Positions 42,800-51,062 of a DNA stretch of 64,000 bases are shown here, one piece after another. Made by a program: the position numbers and the translations under genes. Location: positions 78,392 through 142,391 of the forward strand of contig JBLWWJ010000007.1 in the NCBI GenBank assembly GCA_048268005.1. Reading direction: 5' to 3'. Source of the DNA: Ancylomarina sp048268005 (GTDB lineage Bacteria > Bacteroidota > Bacteroidia > Bacteroidales > Marinifilaceae). The number at the start of each line of letters is the position of its first letter. Position 1 is the stretch's first letter. The notes below the pieces were generated by a model, which was not told where the DNA came from, made no database searches, and worked only from the letters and a program-made list of their open reading frames with translations.

Positions 42800-43369
42800 A
42801 TGATGGAAAATCTCCTGACTAAATATTTTGAGAGAATTTATGAGCGTCCTTTAACTACTGATGAGGAGACGGGTATTATGAATTCCTTTAAACTGGAGCA
42901 TTTTAAGAAAAAGGAGCTTATTTTTTCGAATGGAGAAGTTAATACTAAGCATTATATAGTTTCGAAAGGTTTGTTACGCTTCTATATCATAGATCCTTCA
43001 GGTAAGGAGTTTAATATTTTATTTGCCAAGGAAGGTCAGATTATTGGTGACTTAGCAACACCCGAACCAACTTCATTTTTTCTTGAAGCTTTAGAGGATA
43101 GTAGTGTGTACTCCATTGATGATGATAAATTTTGGAACCTAACGTTCGACTATTCTAAGATTGCATCATCGCTTAAACGTTCTTATATCTTTCTACAGAA
43201 ACGTTATGTTTCAATACTTTCAAAAACTGCAGAAGAGAACTACGAAGATTTAATTACTGAATTTCCTGATTTAATAAAGCGTTTACCACAGTACCATATT
43301 TCCTCTTATTTAGGTGTTACGCCTGTTTTTCTCAGCCAGATAATGGCAAGAAGAGCAAAAAGAAAATAA
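42800..43369 (+). CDS. Crp/Fnr-family transcriptional regulator
   Basis: The 189-residue product has an N-terminal cyclic-nucleotide-binding jelly roll (NTKHYIVSKGLLRFYIID, EFNILFAKEGQIIGDLA) and a C-terminal winged-helix recognition region ending HISSYLGVTPVFLSQIMARRAKR. No cysteine set for an Fe-S cluster is present, so it is not an FNR-type oxygen sensor. It lies 7 nt after the cyclase gene in the same orientation and is probably cotranscribed, so it is a candidate regulator of the isoprenoid or redox locus. ATG at 42800 is preferred over the in-frame TTG just before it. The ATG at 42803 is also possible. Confidence 0.88.
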   Translation: MMENLLTKYFERIYERPLTTDEETGIMNSFKLEHFKKKELIFSNGEVNTKHYIVSKGLLRFYIIDPSGKEFNILFAKEGQIIGDLATPEPTSFFLEALEDSSVYSIDDDKFWNLTFDYSKIASSLKRSYIFLQKRYVSILSKTAEENYEDLITEFPDLIKRLPQYHISSYLGVTPVFLSQIMARRAKRK

Positions 43370-43419
43370 AAGACCTCCATTTCTTAAACTAGTTTATTTT
43401 TTCGGACTTAGCGGTCTCG

Positions 43420-43427
43420 TATGTTTG
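43420..43427 (+). promoter_or_regulatory. Candidate -7 element of the yceI-like gene
   Basis: TATGTTTG at 43420-43427 is a full match to the Bacteroidota TAnnTTTG element. It lies 30 nt upstream of the next start codon. The -33 region (around 43399-43402, TTTC) matches only weakly. Confidence 0.4.
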
Positions 43428-43456
43428 TCATGTCAAAACATTAAAAATATAGAGAC

Positions 43457-44077
43457 ATGAAAAAGATAGGATTATTTATATTGATGGGTTTATTATTCAT
43501 TAATAATGTAGATGCTGAACAGCCAGCAAAAAATGTAAAGGAATTTAAAGTTCAAGCATCAGAAAGTAAGGTGTTCTGGACCGGAAAGAAAGTTTCAGGC
43601 GAGCATAGAGGTGTTATTTCCCTTAAGAATGGAGAAATCGTTTTAGATGGCAATACGTTTGTGAGTGCAAAGATTAATATCGATATGTCAACTATTATCT
43701 GTACCGATATTGAAGATGCAACTTATAATCAGAAGCTTGTTGGACATTTAAAGTCTGATGATTTTTTCTCAGTAGAAAAATTTCCAGAATCAAATTTTAA
43801 GGCAACACAGTTCGACGCTATCTCAGGAGCTAAATCTGGCGAATCAAATTATACCGTAAAAGGCATGCTGAGTATTAAAGGAATTAGTCACGAGATTAGT
43901 TTTCCGGCTAAACTAGAGATTAAGAATAATCAGCTTTTAGTTAATGCCACCCTATCTGTTGATAGAACGAAATGGGATATCAAGTATGGATCAGGATCTT
44001 TTTTTGATGGCTTAGGTGATAAGATGATTAAAGATAAGTTTGAAATCAAATTTCAACTAGTATCAATGTTGAATTGA
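43457..44077 (+). CDS. yceI: YceI-family periplasmic polyisoprenoid-binding protein
   Basis: The 206-residue product has a signal peptide (residues 1-21, ending NNVDA). The lipocalin-like YceI fold then follows, with typical segments SKVFWTGKKVSGEHRG, FPESNFKATQF, YTVKGMLSIKGISHEI and DRTKWDIKYGSGSFFDGLGDKMI. Structurally characterised YceI proteins bind polyprenyl or other isoprenoid chains in a beta-barrel tunnel. Its position directly after isoprenoid synthase and cyclase genes suggests that it carries their product, but it has its own likely promoter, so this remains inference. Confidence 0.9.
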   Translation: MKKIGLFILMGLLFINNVDAEQPAKNVKEFKVQASESKVFWTGKKVSGEHRGVISLKNGEIVLDGNTFVSAKINIDMSTIICTDIEDATYNQKLVGHLKSDDFFSVEKFPESNFKATQFDAISGAKSGESNYTVKGMLSIKGISHEISFPAKLEIKNNQLLVNATLSVDRTKWDIKYGSGSFFDGLGDKMIKDKFEIKFQLVSMLN

Positions 44078-44092
44078 TAAAAAGCTTCGTGC

Positions 44093-44137
44093 CATAAAAA
44101 AACTAACGCCCTCTTGCTAGCTAAGCCAGAGGGCGTT
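44093..44137 (-). terminator. Minus-strand Rho-independent terminator
   Basis: On the minus strand AACGCCCTCT pairs with AGAGGGCGTT (10 bp, perfect) around a 13-nt loop and is followed by AG and seven T. No protein gene precedes it on that strand until the upstream terminator at 44394-44428, so it appears to end a non-coding transcript. It could also slow plus-strand readthrough from the yceI-like gene. Confidence 0.75.
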
Positions 44138-44393
44138 ATTGGATACAAGGTGAAATTTGTATTAAGAGGCTTATTTTCTATGAAACCGAATTCTCGGGAT
44201 CAATATAACCCAATAGATATATTTTCTTGCACTAGGAATCTGCAAATTAGCAACTTAGTTGGCTGCATAACTGTAAAAATGGATTCACCCCATATTAGGA
44301 AATGGCAAACCACTGAGTAGGGATGCTTGACCAGATACTGGGGAATGCTCCTAACGAAACGCTGGGTAGCTAATGCAATAGGGGGAACGAATA
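44138..44393 (-). ncRNA. Candidate structured RNA between two terminators
   Basis: This is about 256 nt without a credible protein gene, ending in a strong minus-strand terminator and starting just after another. On the minus strand it can form several helices, for example ATTCCCC/GGGGTGAAT (around 44283-44347) and CAAC-TAA-GTTG. Those open frames that do cross it have no family features. It does not show the conserved cores of tmRNA, RNase P RNA or SRP RNA. The RNA identity and even the strand remain unproven. Confidence 0.35.
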
Positions 44394-44428
44394 TAAAAAA
44401 GCCCAAACTCTTTGTGGGAGTATGGGCT
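44394..44428 (-). terminator. Minus-strand terminator of the 107-residue gene
   Basis: On the minus strand AGCCCATACTCC pairs with GAGTTTGGGCT (6 + 4 bp with one internal mismatch) and is followed by TTTTTT. It lies 37 nt after the stop codon of the gene at 44465-44788. Confidence 0.75.
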
Positions 44429-44464
44429 ATATATTCTAGAAGGCAAAATGTGCCGTTTCTGTGT

Positions 44465-44788
44465 CTACTTTTTCAATAGTTTGTCAGCAACTAGTTGAGC
44501 GTCCTGGCAATATTTGTCATTACCTTTTAATGTCCACTCGCCAGTTTTTTCGATATAATACTTCACTGTTTTCTCTACAACTTCTGAATAACCGCCATAG
44601 GATGCTAACATTTCAAGCACCTCTTCATTATACTCAGCTCTGGTTAATTCATCTTTTAACACTAAATCCCATCTTCTATTAATACGTTTAGATTTCTCTT
44701 TGTAGATTGGGTCTATCGTTTTATAAGCCATTAAAAAAAGCGAAAGCGCTTTCGCTTCTGCTGATGGTTTTGATGATAATTTTGTCAT
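44465..44788 (-). CDS. Small conserved-looking protein of unknown function
   Basis: The 107-residue soluble, charged, helical protein has no signal peptide and no motif I recognise. It has a basic, Tyr-rich middle (YKEKSKRINRRWD) and an acidic/hydrophobic helix near residues 50-80. A candidate TACTTTTG -7 element lies about 30-37 nt upstream on the minus strand, and a terminator follows, so it appears to be a single-gene unit. An intragenic terminator-like palindrome early in the frame makes the start uncertain. Met-20 (MAYKTIDPIYKEK) is an alternative start downstream of it. Confidence 0.65.
   Translation of the reverse strand: MTKLSSKPSAEAKALSLFLMAYKTIDPIYKEKSKRINRRWDLVLKDELTRAEYNEEVLEMLASYGGYSEVVEKTVKYYIEKTGEWTLKGNDKYCQDAQLVADKLLKK
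44733..44756 (-). other. Palindrome plus seven T inside the start of the 107-residue gene
   Basis: AGCGAAAGCGCTTTCGCT is a perfect 18-nt palindrome. On the minus strand it is followed by TTTTTTT, as in an intrinsic terminator. It encodes residues about 11-19 of the small protein at 44465-44788. Confidence 0.6.
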
Positions 44789-45033
44789 ACTCTTTGGTAT
44801 ATATTAAAATAATGAGTCAAAAGTAGTTTAATATTATCATACGATTCTTTTTCTATTGTTTTTTTTACACAAGAGTAGCACACGGTCCTATCGTATGGTT
44901 TCAATTTGAATACAAAGGAAGGCGATATAATCGCGTAACAGCGGAGCTAATTTTATCTTGATTAGAATTTTTGAAATCCTTGATAAATAGCAAGAGGTAT
45001 CATCTGTGGTTCTATATCTGAAAATTAACCTTT

Positions 45034-46299
45034 TTATACCTTGCATTCCAAAACGTATTGAGCCGTATCCCGGCTTTTCTGTTCCAGAAGAATCATGCGG
45101 TTTTCAGTCATCTGCTTAATTGATTCATCATTGTAATGACGAATGGTAATGAGTTCCAAATTTTCGTTATATCTTACTTCATAATCTTCCTTCAGTGCTT
45201 CTATAAGTTTGTCAATGTTTTTATGGTTATCAACACAAAGAGAAAAACTGATGGCTGAGTTCTGAGTTAGATTTACCTTTAAACGATGTTCGGCTATAAT
45301 AGAGAATATTGGACCTAAGTTTTCTTCTATTACGAAGGAATAATCTTTCGGACGAATGGAAATTAACCGTTGATCTTTTTTCTGAATAAAAATTGGTGTC
45401 TTCACATTTTTATCAATGGCTGCAGTACTCACCATTGTTCCTTGCTCGTGGAAATTGATGAATGAGCGTACAAACATAGGGATATTCTTTTCTCGTATTG
45501 GCTGTATGGTTTTTGGATGAATCACCTTAGCACCAAAAAAGGCTAACTCGATGGCTTCTTGATAGGAAATACGTTTTAGCTGTTTGGCATCGGGTAACCA
45601 TTTCGGATCGGCGTTCATCACACCAGGAACATCTTTAAGAATAGAAACCTCTTGTGCATCCAATACGTTAGCAAGTATGGCAGCTGTATAATCAGAACCT
45701 TCGCGACCTAAAGTTGTGGTTAGGTTCGAACTTGTTCCACCAATAAAGCCTTGAGTGATATAAATGAAAGTATCATTAAAAGTAAAAGCGGTTGGTAATA
45801 GTTGCCTCGATAATTTCCAGTCAACCTTAGCTTCACCAAAAATATCATTGGTTTTTAAATATCGTCTGATGTCTATCCATTTGTTTTTGACGCCTTTGTT
45901 ACGTAAATATTCCGAAAGTAGGGTCGTGGAAATTAACTCACCATAGGATACGATTTGATCGTATTCAAATTCGTAATTAAGCGATGCAGGCTTTTTAAGA
46001 TAAGCATTCAATTCATTGAATAAATCCTCAATTTTTTCAATAGAATGGCTATTGTCTTTTGAGAATAGAGTCTTAATTATATCGAAATGATATGCCTTTA
46101 CTTCATCGAATTGCTTTTGAACTAAGTCTGTTTTCTTGTGAAAGAAATTATCTACAATTTGTTCGAGGGCATTAGTGGTTTTCCCCATAGCTGAAACGAC
46201 AATCAGGCTCTCGTTCTTATAAGATTGTACAATCTTTAAGAAATTCTGAACCCCTTCAGCTGAGTTTACTGAAGCTCCACCAAATTTAAAAACATCCAT
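45034..46299 (-). CDS. lysC: Aspartate kinase (monofunctional)
   Basis: Phosphorylates L-aspartate, the first step toward lysine, diaminopimelate, threonine and methionine. The 421-residue product has the N-terminal KFGGAS motif, SAMGKTTNALE, the LGREGSDYTAAILA catalytic segment near residue 210 and a C-terminal ACT-like regulatory region (VNLTQNSAISFSLCVD). It lacks a homoserine dehydrogenase domain. It supplies the pathway that makes the meso-DAP used by MurE. A 212-nt gap separates it from the divergent fbp gene. Confidence 0.93.
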   Translation of the reverse strand: MDVFKFGGASVNSAEGVQNFLKIVQSYKNESLIVVSAMGKTTNALEQIVDNFFHKKTDLVQKQFDEVKAYHFDIIKTLFSKDNSHSIEKIEDLFNELNAYLKKPASLNYEFEYDQIVSYGELISTTLLSEYLRNKGVKNKWIDIRRYLKTNDIFGEAKVDWKLSRQLLPTAFTFNDTFIYITQGFIGGTSSNLTTTLGREGSDYTAAILANVLDAQEVSILKDVPGVMNADPKWLPDAKQLKRISYQEAIELAFFGAKVIHPKTIQPIREKNIPMFVRSFINFHEQGTMVSTAAIDKNVKTPIFIQKKDQRLISIRPKDYSFVIEENLGPIFSIIAEHRLKVNLTQNSAISFSLCVDNHKNIDKLIEALKEDYEVRYNENLELITIRHYNDESIKQMTENRMILLEQKSRDTAQYVLECKV

Positions 46300-46511
46300 T
46301 TCTTACCTTATTAAAATCTGAGAATAAAAAAATCGATAATCATAAAAACTACCGATATATGAAAGTAGTAAATAAACTTTAGGCAAAAGGTCTTCTTGTA
46401 TTTTTTTAACAGAAATCTTCCTTGCACACGTTTGAAATAAGCTTTAGGAGGTTTAATAAAATAAATTAACTTTATGGCACCAAACAAGACCAAAACCAAA
46501 AGCCAAAAAAA

Positions 46512-47534
46512 ATGACTGAACACAATAACGTTCAAACCCTGAATCAGTTCATTATTCAGAGACAAACTGAGTACCCTAATGCTTCGGGTGAGTTATCACG
46601 TTTACTACACCACATTGGAATTGCTTCAAAAATTGTAAACCGTGCTGTAAATAAAGCAGGACTAGTTGATGTTTTAGGAGCTCATGGAGATCAAAATGTA
46701 CAAGGTGAAGATCAACAAAAATTAGATATTTTTGCTGATACACATTTCATTGATGCACTTAGAGCAAGTGGCGAATGTGCTGCTATTGCTTCTGAGGAGA
46801 ATGAGGATATTATCATTTTTGATGATGAAATGGGACGTAATGCAAAATATGTTTTTTGCATGGATCCACTTGATGGTTCTTCAAATATTGATGTGAATGT
46901 TTCTATTGGAACAATTTTCTCAATTTATCAGCGTGTAAGCAAAAAAGGTGAACTACCTACTGAAGAAGACTTCCTACAGGAAGGAACCAAGCAAGTTGCT
47001 GCAGGTTATGTAATTTATGGATCATCTACTATGCTTGTTTATTCAACAGGTAATGGTGTAAACGGATTTACATTAGATCCATCTATTGGAGAATTCTGCT
47101 TGTCTCATCCGAATATTCAAACACCTAAGAATGGTAACATTTATTCCATTAATGAAGGAAATTATATCAATTTTCCAGAAGGTGTAAAAAAATTCATCAA
47201 GTATTGTCAGGAAAAAGATACGAAAACGAATCGCCCATATACATCGCGTTATATTGGTTCATTAGTTGCGGATTTTCATAGAAACTTGCTAAAGGGTGGT
47301 ATCTTTATTTACCCTAATACCAGCAAAAACAGCAATGGTAAATTACGATTGTTGTATGAGTGTAATCCGGTTGCTTTTATTGCAGAACAAGCTGGAGGTT
47401 TGGCAACGAATGGAGAGGAACGTATTCTAAAAATTAAGCCAGATTCGATTCATCAACGTGTTCCTTTTTACACAGGTTCTTCGGCTATGGTGAAGAAAGC
47501 TGAGGATTTTTTAGATTTCTATAGTAAGGTTTAA
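46512..47534 (+). CDS. fbp: Fructose-1,6-bisphosphatase, class I
   Basis: Gluconeogenic enzyme hydrolysing fructose-1,6-bisphosphate to fructose-6-phosphate. The 340-residue product shows the metal-binding motif MDPLDGSSNIDVNVSIGT near residue 115, SEENED near residue 95, and the substrate-binding stretches TSRYIGSLVADFHRNLLKGG and KLRLLYECNPVAFIAEQAGG. Length matches class I enzymes. It is a single-gene unit ended by a strong terminator. Confidence 0.97.
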   Translation: MTEHNNVQTLNQFIIQRQTEYPNASGELSRLLHHIGIASKIVNRAVNKAGLVDVLGAHGDQNVQGEDQQKLDIFADTHFIDALRASGECAAIASEENEDIIIFDDEMGRNAKYVFCMDPLDGSSNIDVNVSIGTIFSIYQRVSKKGELPTEEDFLQEGTKQVAAGYVIYGSSTMLVYSTGNGVNGFTLDPSIGEFCLSHPNIQTPKNGNIYSINEGNYINFPEGVKKFIKYCQEKDTKTNRPYTSRYIGSLVADFHRNLLKGGIFIYPNTSKNSNGKLRLLYECNPVAFIAEQAGGLATNGEERILKIKPDSIHQRVPFYTGSSAMVKKAEDFLDFYSKV

Positions 47535-47556
47535 GTAAATCTTCGAAAATATTACA

Positions 47557-47587
47557 AGCAGAACTGATTTCAGTTCTGCTTTTTTTG
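47557..47587 (+). terminator. Rho-independent terminator of fbp
   Basis: AGCAGAACTGA and TCAGTTCTGCT form a perfect 11-bp inverted repeat with a very short loop, followed by six T. It lies 22 nt after the fbp stop. Confidence 0.9.
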
Positions 47588-47662
47588 TTTTGCCTGGTTT
47601 ACCTCATATTTTTGAAAAATGTCTATAATTCTGTTCAATTATCTATTCCCAAACAATTTCCC

Positions 47663-47670
47663 TAAATTTG
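47663..47670 (+). promoter_or_regulatory. Candidate -7 element for mfd-coaX
   Basis: TAAATTTG is a full match to the TAnnTTTG element, 26 nt upstream of the mfd start codon and downstream of the fbp terminator. No convincing TTG lies at the usual distance upstream. Confidence 0.35.
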
Positions 47671-47695
47671 TGAGCATTACAAAAAAGGAGATACA

Positions 47696-50600
47696 TTGGA
47701 ATTAGATCAGATTATCAAACTATTTAATGAGCATCCTGCTCGTTATAGCATTCAGAAATTTTTAGAACAAGAATCTCAAACAAAGATTCATATCAAGGGT
47801 CTACAAGGTTCGGCTTTGGCTGTATTGGCTGCATCTTTGCCCAATGAGAGTCGTGCCCAGGTTTTTGTTTTAAACGATAAAGAAGAGGCGGCTTATTTTT
47901 ATAATGATCTTTGCACTCTGTTGGATGACAAACAGGTTCTGTATTTTCCTTCATCTTTTAAGCGATCGGCTCAATACGAAACAACAGATAATTCCAATAT
48001 TATATTACGTGCTGAGGTTTTGAACCGATTACTTTCTAATCAGAATCCAAGCTATATTATTACTTTTCCCGAGGCTATTGCCGAAAAAGTGATAAGCCAA
48101 AATCAGCTGGAAGAAAATACGCTTAAGATAAAAGTGGGAGAGAAGTTATCTCCCGAGTTTATCGAGGAAGTATTAGTCGATTATAAATTTGAAAGAGCCG
48201 ATTTTGTTGTAGGACCTGGTCAATATTCCATTCGTGGTTCCATTATCGACATCTTTTCATTTTCAGATGAATACCCGTACCGTATTGATTTCTTCGGAGA
48301 AGAAGTAGATTCTATTCGTTTGTTTGATATTGAAAATCAACTCTCAAAAGAGAAAATGAATACGGTTGATATTATTCCTAATATTCAAGAGAATATAAAT
48401 GATGAGGCAAGAATCTCTTTCTTTAAGTTTTTGCCTGAAAATTCTATTTGCTGGACAAAAAATGTTGCATTTATTGCGGATAGAATCGATTCAATATTTG
48501 AAAAGACAACCGAGAAGAAAGCTTATATCGAGTTTGGAGAAGATCGAATTGCAGCTAACGATTATTTAATCCAAGGACCCGATTTTATCGACCAACTGAA
48601 TGCCTTTAAAGGGGCAGAGTTTGGGCAGAAGTTTTATTTCCCTGCTGAAAACATCATTCAATTCAATCAGAGTCCTCAGCCAGCTTTCAATAAGAATTTC
48701 GATTTGCTCGGTCAGGAACTGATGAATAATAATGCAAAGGCCTTCGAGAATTATATTTTTTCGGATAATCCTAAGCAAATAGAACGTATTCATAGCATTT
48801 TTGAGGATAAGGGTATAGAAGTCATCTTTACCGATGTGAATCGAACCTTGCATCAAGGCTTTTCTGATTCTGATTTAAGAATTGCTTGTTATACCGATCA
48901 TCAAATTTTTGACCGTCATCATAAGTTCAAGTTAAAGAATGCAACGGTTCATAAAGCCAAGGAAACGGTAACTCTTAAAGAGATTAACCGACTTCATCCT
49001 GGTGATTTTATTGTGCATTCCGATCATGGTATTGGTCGATTTGGAGGATTGCAAAGAATTGAAACCAACGGAAAATCGCAGGAAGTTATTCGTTTAGTGT
49101 ATAAGGATGATGATATTCTTTTTGTGAGTTTGCACTCATTGCATAAAATATCGAAATATAAAGGGAAAGATGGATCTGCACCTAAAATCTATAAACTTGG
49201 AACTGGCGCTTGGCAAAAGCTGAAAGATAAAACCAAGTCTAAGATAAAGGATATTGCTAAGGATCTGATATTGCTCTACTCAAAACGTAAAGCCGAACGA
49301 GGATTCCAATTTAGTCCCGATAGTTTCATGCAGCAAGAGCTTGAGGCATCCTTTATATATGAAGACACACCGGATCAGGTAAAAGCGACTAAATCGGTGA
49401 AAGAAGGTATGGAATCCGCTATTCCAATGGATAGATTGGTTTGTGGTGATGTAGGATTTGGGAAAACCGAGATAGCCATACGTGCTGCTTTCAAAGCTGT
49501 GGCCGATGACAAGCAGGTTGCCATACTTGTTCCTACAACCATTTTGGCATTTCAGCATTTTAAAACTTTTTCCGATCGATTGAAGGATTTCCCTTGTACG
49601 ATTGATTATATATCGCGAATGCGAAAGCCTAAAGATCAAAAAGAGACTTTGAAGAATTTGAAAGACGGTAAGGTTGATATTCTTATAGGGACGCATAGAA
49701 TTATTGGGAAAGATATCCAGTTTAAAGATTTGGGACTTTTAATCGTTGATGAGGAACAAAAGTTTGGTGTATCAGTAAAAGAGAAATTGAAGCAAATGAA
49801 GGTGAATGTGGATACATTGACATTAACAGCGACACCAATTCCTCGTACACTTCAATTCTCACTGATGGGAGCACGTGACTTATCTATTATAAATACGCCA
49901 CCACCCAACCGTTACCCAATTGCAACAGAGATTCATAATTTCAACGAAGATATTATTCGTGAGGCGATCACTTATGAAGTTGAGCGAAATGGTCAGGTTT
50001 TCTTTATTCACAATAGAGTTCAAAATATTCACGAAGTAGAAGCCATGCTTCATCGTGCTGTACCTGGTATTTCTACTATTGTGGCCCATGGACAAATGGA
50101 TGGACCGAAACTTGAGAAGATCATGCTCGAGTTTATTCGAGGTGATTACGATGTTTTAATTGCAACGACAATTATTGAGTCGGGACTTGATATTCCAAAT
50201 GCAAATACCATTATTATAAACAATGGTCAGAATTTTGGTTTGAGTGAATTACATCAGTTGCGCGGACGTGTTGGCCGTTCCAATAAGAAAGCCTTTTGTT
50301 ATTTGTTAACTCCACCAATGGAATCCATGACTCAAGAAGCTCGTCAGCGTTTGAATGCCATAGAGAGTTTTTCAGAATTAGGATCTGGCTTTAATATTGC
50401 CATGCAGGATTTGGATATTCGTGGTGCAGGTAACCTATTGGGAGGAGAGCAAAGTGGTTTTATTTCGGATATTGGCTATGAAACCTATCAGAGAATTTTA
50501 AATGAAGCGATCTTAGAACTCAAGGAGAATGAATTTAAAGATGTGTTTGCCGAAGAAAAAGCACAAGAAGAAATAGAAATCAAACGATTTATTACGGATT

Positions 50601-51055
50601 GTCAGATTGATACTGATTTGGAGATTCTGTTCCCTGAATCCTATATTGAAAGTATTTCGGAACGTATTCGTTTGTACCGAGAGCTGGACAATATTCAAAA
50701 GGAAGAGGAAATTGAAATCTTTGCAACTCAACTTAAAGATCGATTTGGTGAAATACCAGAGGCATCCATTGAGTTGCTAAATGTGGTTCGATTAAGATGG
50801 TTTGCTTTGGATTTAGGTATTGAGAAATTGATTCTTAAGTCGAAAAAAATGGTTTTATATTTTGTGAACGATCATCAGTCAGCCTATTATCAGTCACCTC
50901 AGTTTTCAAAAGTGCTTGCTTTTGTTCAAACACAACCAGTAGCTTGTAAAATGAAAGAAGCAAGACAAAGGTTGAGCTTAAGTTTTGAGAATGTGACTAG
51001 CATTAAACATGCAACTGAGGTTTTGGCAAAATTTTCAGAACCTGTAAATTTGTAA
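47696..51055 (+). CDS. mfd: Transcription-repair coupling factor Mfd
   Basis: ATP-dependent translocase that removes stalled RNA polymerase at DNA lesions and recruits UvrA. The 1119-residue product contains the UvrB-like N-terminal part, the RNA-polymerase-interacting CarD-like domain (HPGDFIVHSDHGIGRFGGL near residue 440), and the helicase motifs GDVGFGKTEIAIRAA (Walker A), DEEQKFGV and TATPIPRTLQFSLMG. The C-terminal UvrA-regulating domain is also present. The start is TTG. A good ribosome binding site AAGGAG at 47685-47690, 5 nt upstream, supports it, and no nearby in-frame ATG is available. It is 7 nt upstream of coaX. Confidence 0.97.
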   Translation: MELDQIIKLFNEHPARYSIQKFLEQESQTKIHIKGLQGSALAVLAASLPNESRAQVFVLNDKEEAAYFYNDLCTLLDDKQVLYFPSSFKRSAQYETTDNSNIILRAEVLNRLLSNQNPSYIITFPEAIAEKVISQNQLEENTLKIKVGEKLSPEFIEEVLVDYKFERADFVVGPGQYSIRGSIIDIFSFSDEYPYRIDFFGEEVDSIRLFDIENQLSKEKMNTVDIIPNIQENINDEARISFFKFLPENSICWTKNVAFIADRIDSIFEKTTEKKAYIEFGEDRIAANDYLIQGPDFIDQLNAFKGAEFGQKFYFPAENIIQFNQSPQPAFNKNFDLLGQELMNNNAKAFENYIFSDNPKQIERIHSIFEDKGIEVIFTDVNRTLHQGFSDSDLRIACYTDHQIFDRHHKFKLKNATVHKAKETVTLKEINRLHPGDFIVHSDHGIGRFGGLQRIETNGKSQEVIRLVYKDDDILFVSLHSLHKISKYKGKDGSAPKIYKLGTGAWQKLKDKTKSKIKDIAKDLILLYSKRKAERGFQFSPDSFMQQELEASFIYEDTPDQVKATKSVKEGMESAIPMDRLVCGDVGFGKTEIAIRAAFKAVADDKQVAILVPTTILAFQHFKTFSDRLKDFPCTIDYISRMRKPKDQKETLKNLKDGKVDILIGTHRIIGKDIQFKDLGLLIVDEEQKFGVSVKEKLKQMKVNVDTLTLTATPIPRTLQFSLMGARDLSIINTPPPNRYPIATEIHNFNEDIIREAITYEVERNGQVFFIHNRVQNIHEVEAMLHRAVPGISTIVAHGQMDGPKLEKIMLEFIRGDYDVLIATTIIESGLDIPNANTIIINNGQNFGLSELHQLRGRVGRSNKKAFCYLLTPPMESMTQEARQRLNAIESFSELGSGFNIAMQDLDIRGAGNLLGGEQSGFISDIGYETYQRILNEAILELKENEFKDVFAEEKAQEEIEIKRFITDCQIDTDLEILFPESYIESISERIRLYRELDNIQKEEEIEIFATQLKDRFGEIPEASIELLNVVRLRWFALDLGIEKLILKSKKMVLYFVNDHQSAYYQSPQFSKVLAFVQTQPVACKMKEARQRLSLSFENVTSIKHATEVLAKFSEPVNL

Positions 51056-51062
51056 GATAGAT

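Noticed and set aside
44347..44376. Short segment with GCTGGGTAGCTAATGC that resembles a 23S rRNA stretch
   Set aside because: The match is only a dozen or so bases and the flanks do not follow 23S rRNA, so an rRNA fragment is not supported.
44114..44406. Open frames on both strands across the 44138-44393 region
   Set aside because: They lack family-like sequence, have no plausible ribosome binding site and run through terminator hairpins. The region is better treated as non-coding.
46311..46565. Minus-strand open frame of 84 codons with two hydrophobic stretches, upstream of the aspartate kinase gene
   Set aside because: It overlaps the first 54 nt of the divergent fbp gene and its ATG lies inside that gene. 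AT-rich intergenic DNA commonly gives hydrophobic frames, and no family features are seen. A shorter version cannot be fully excluded.
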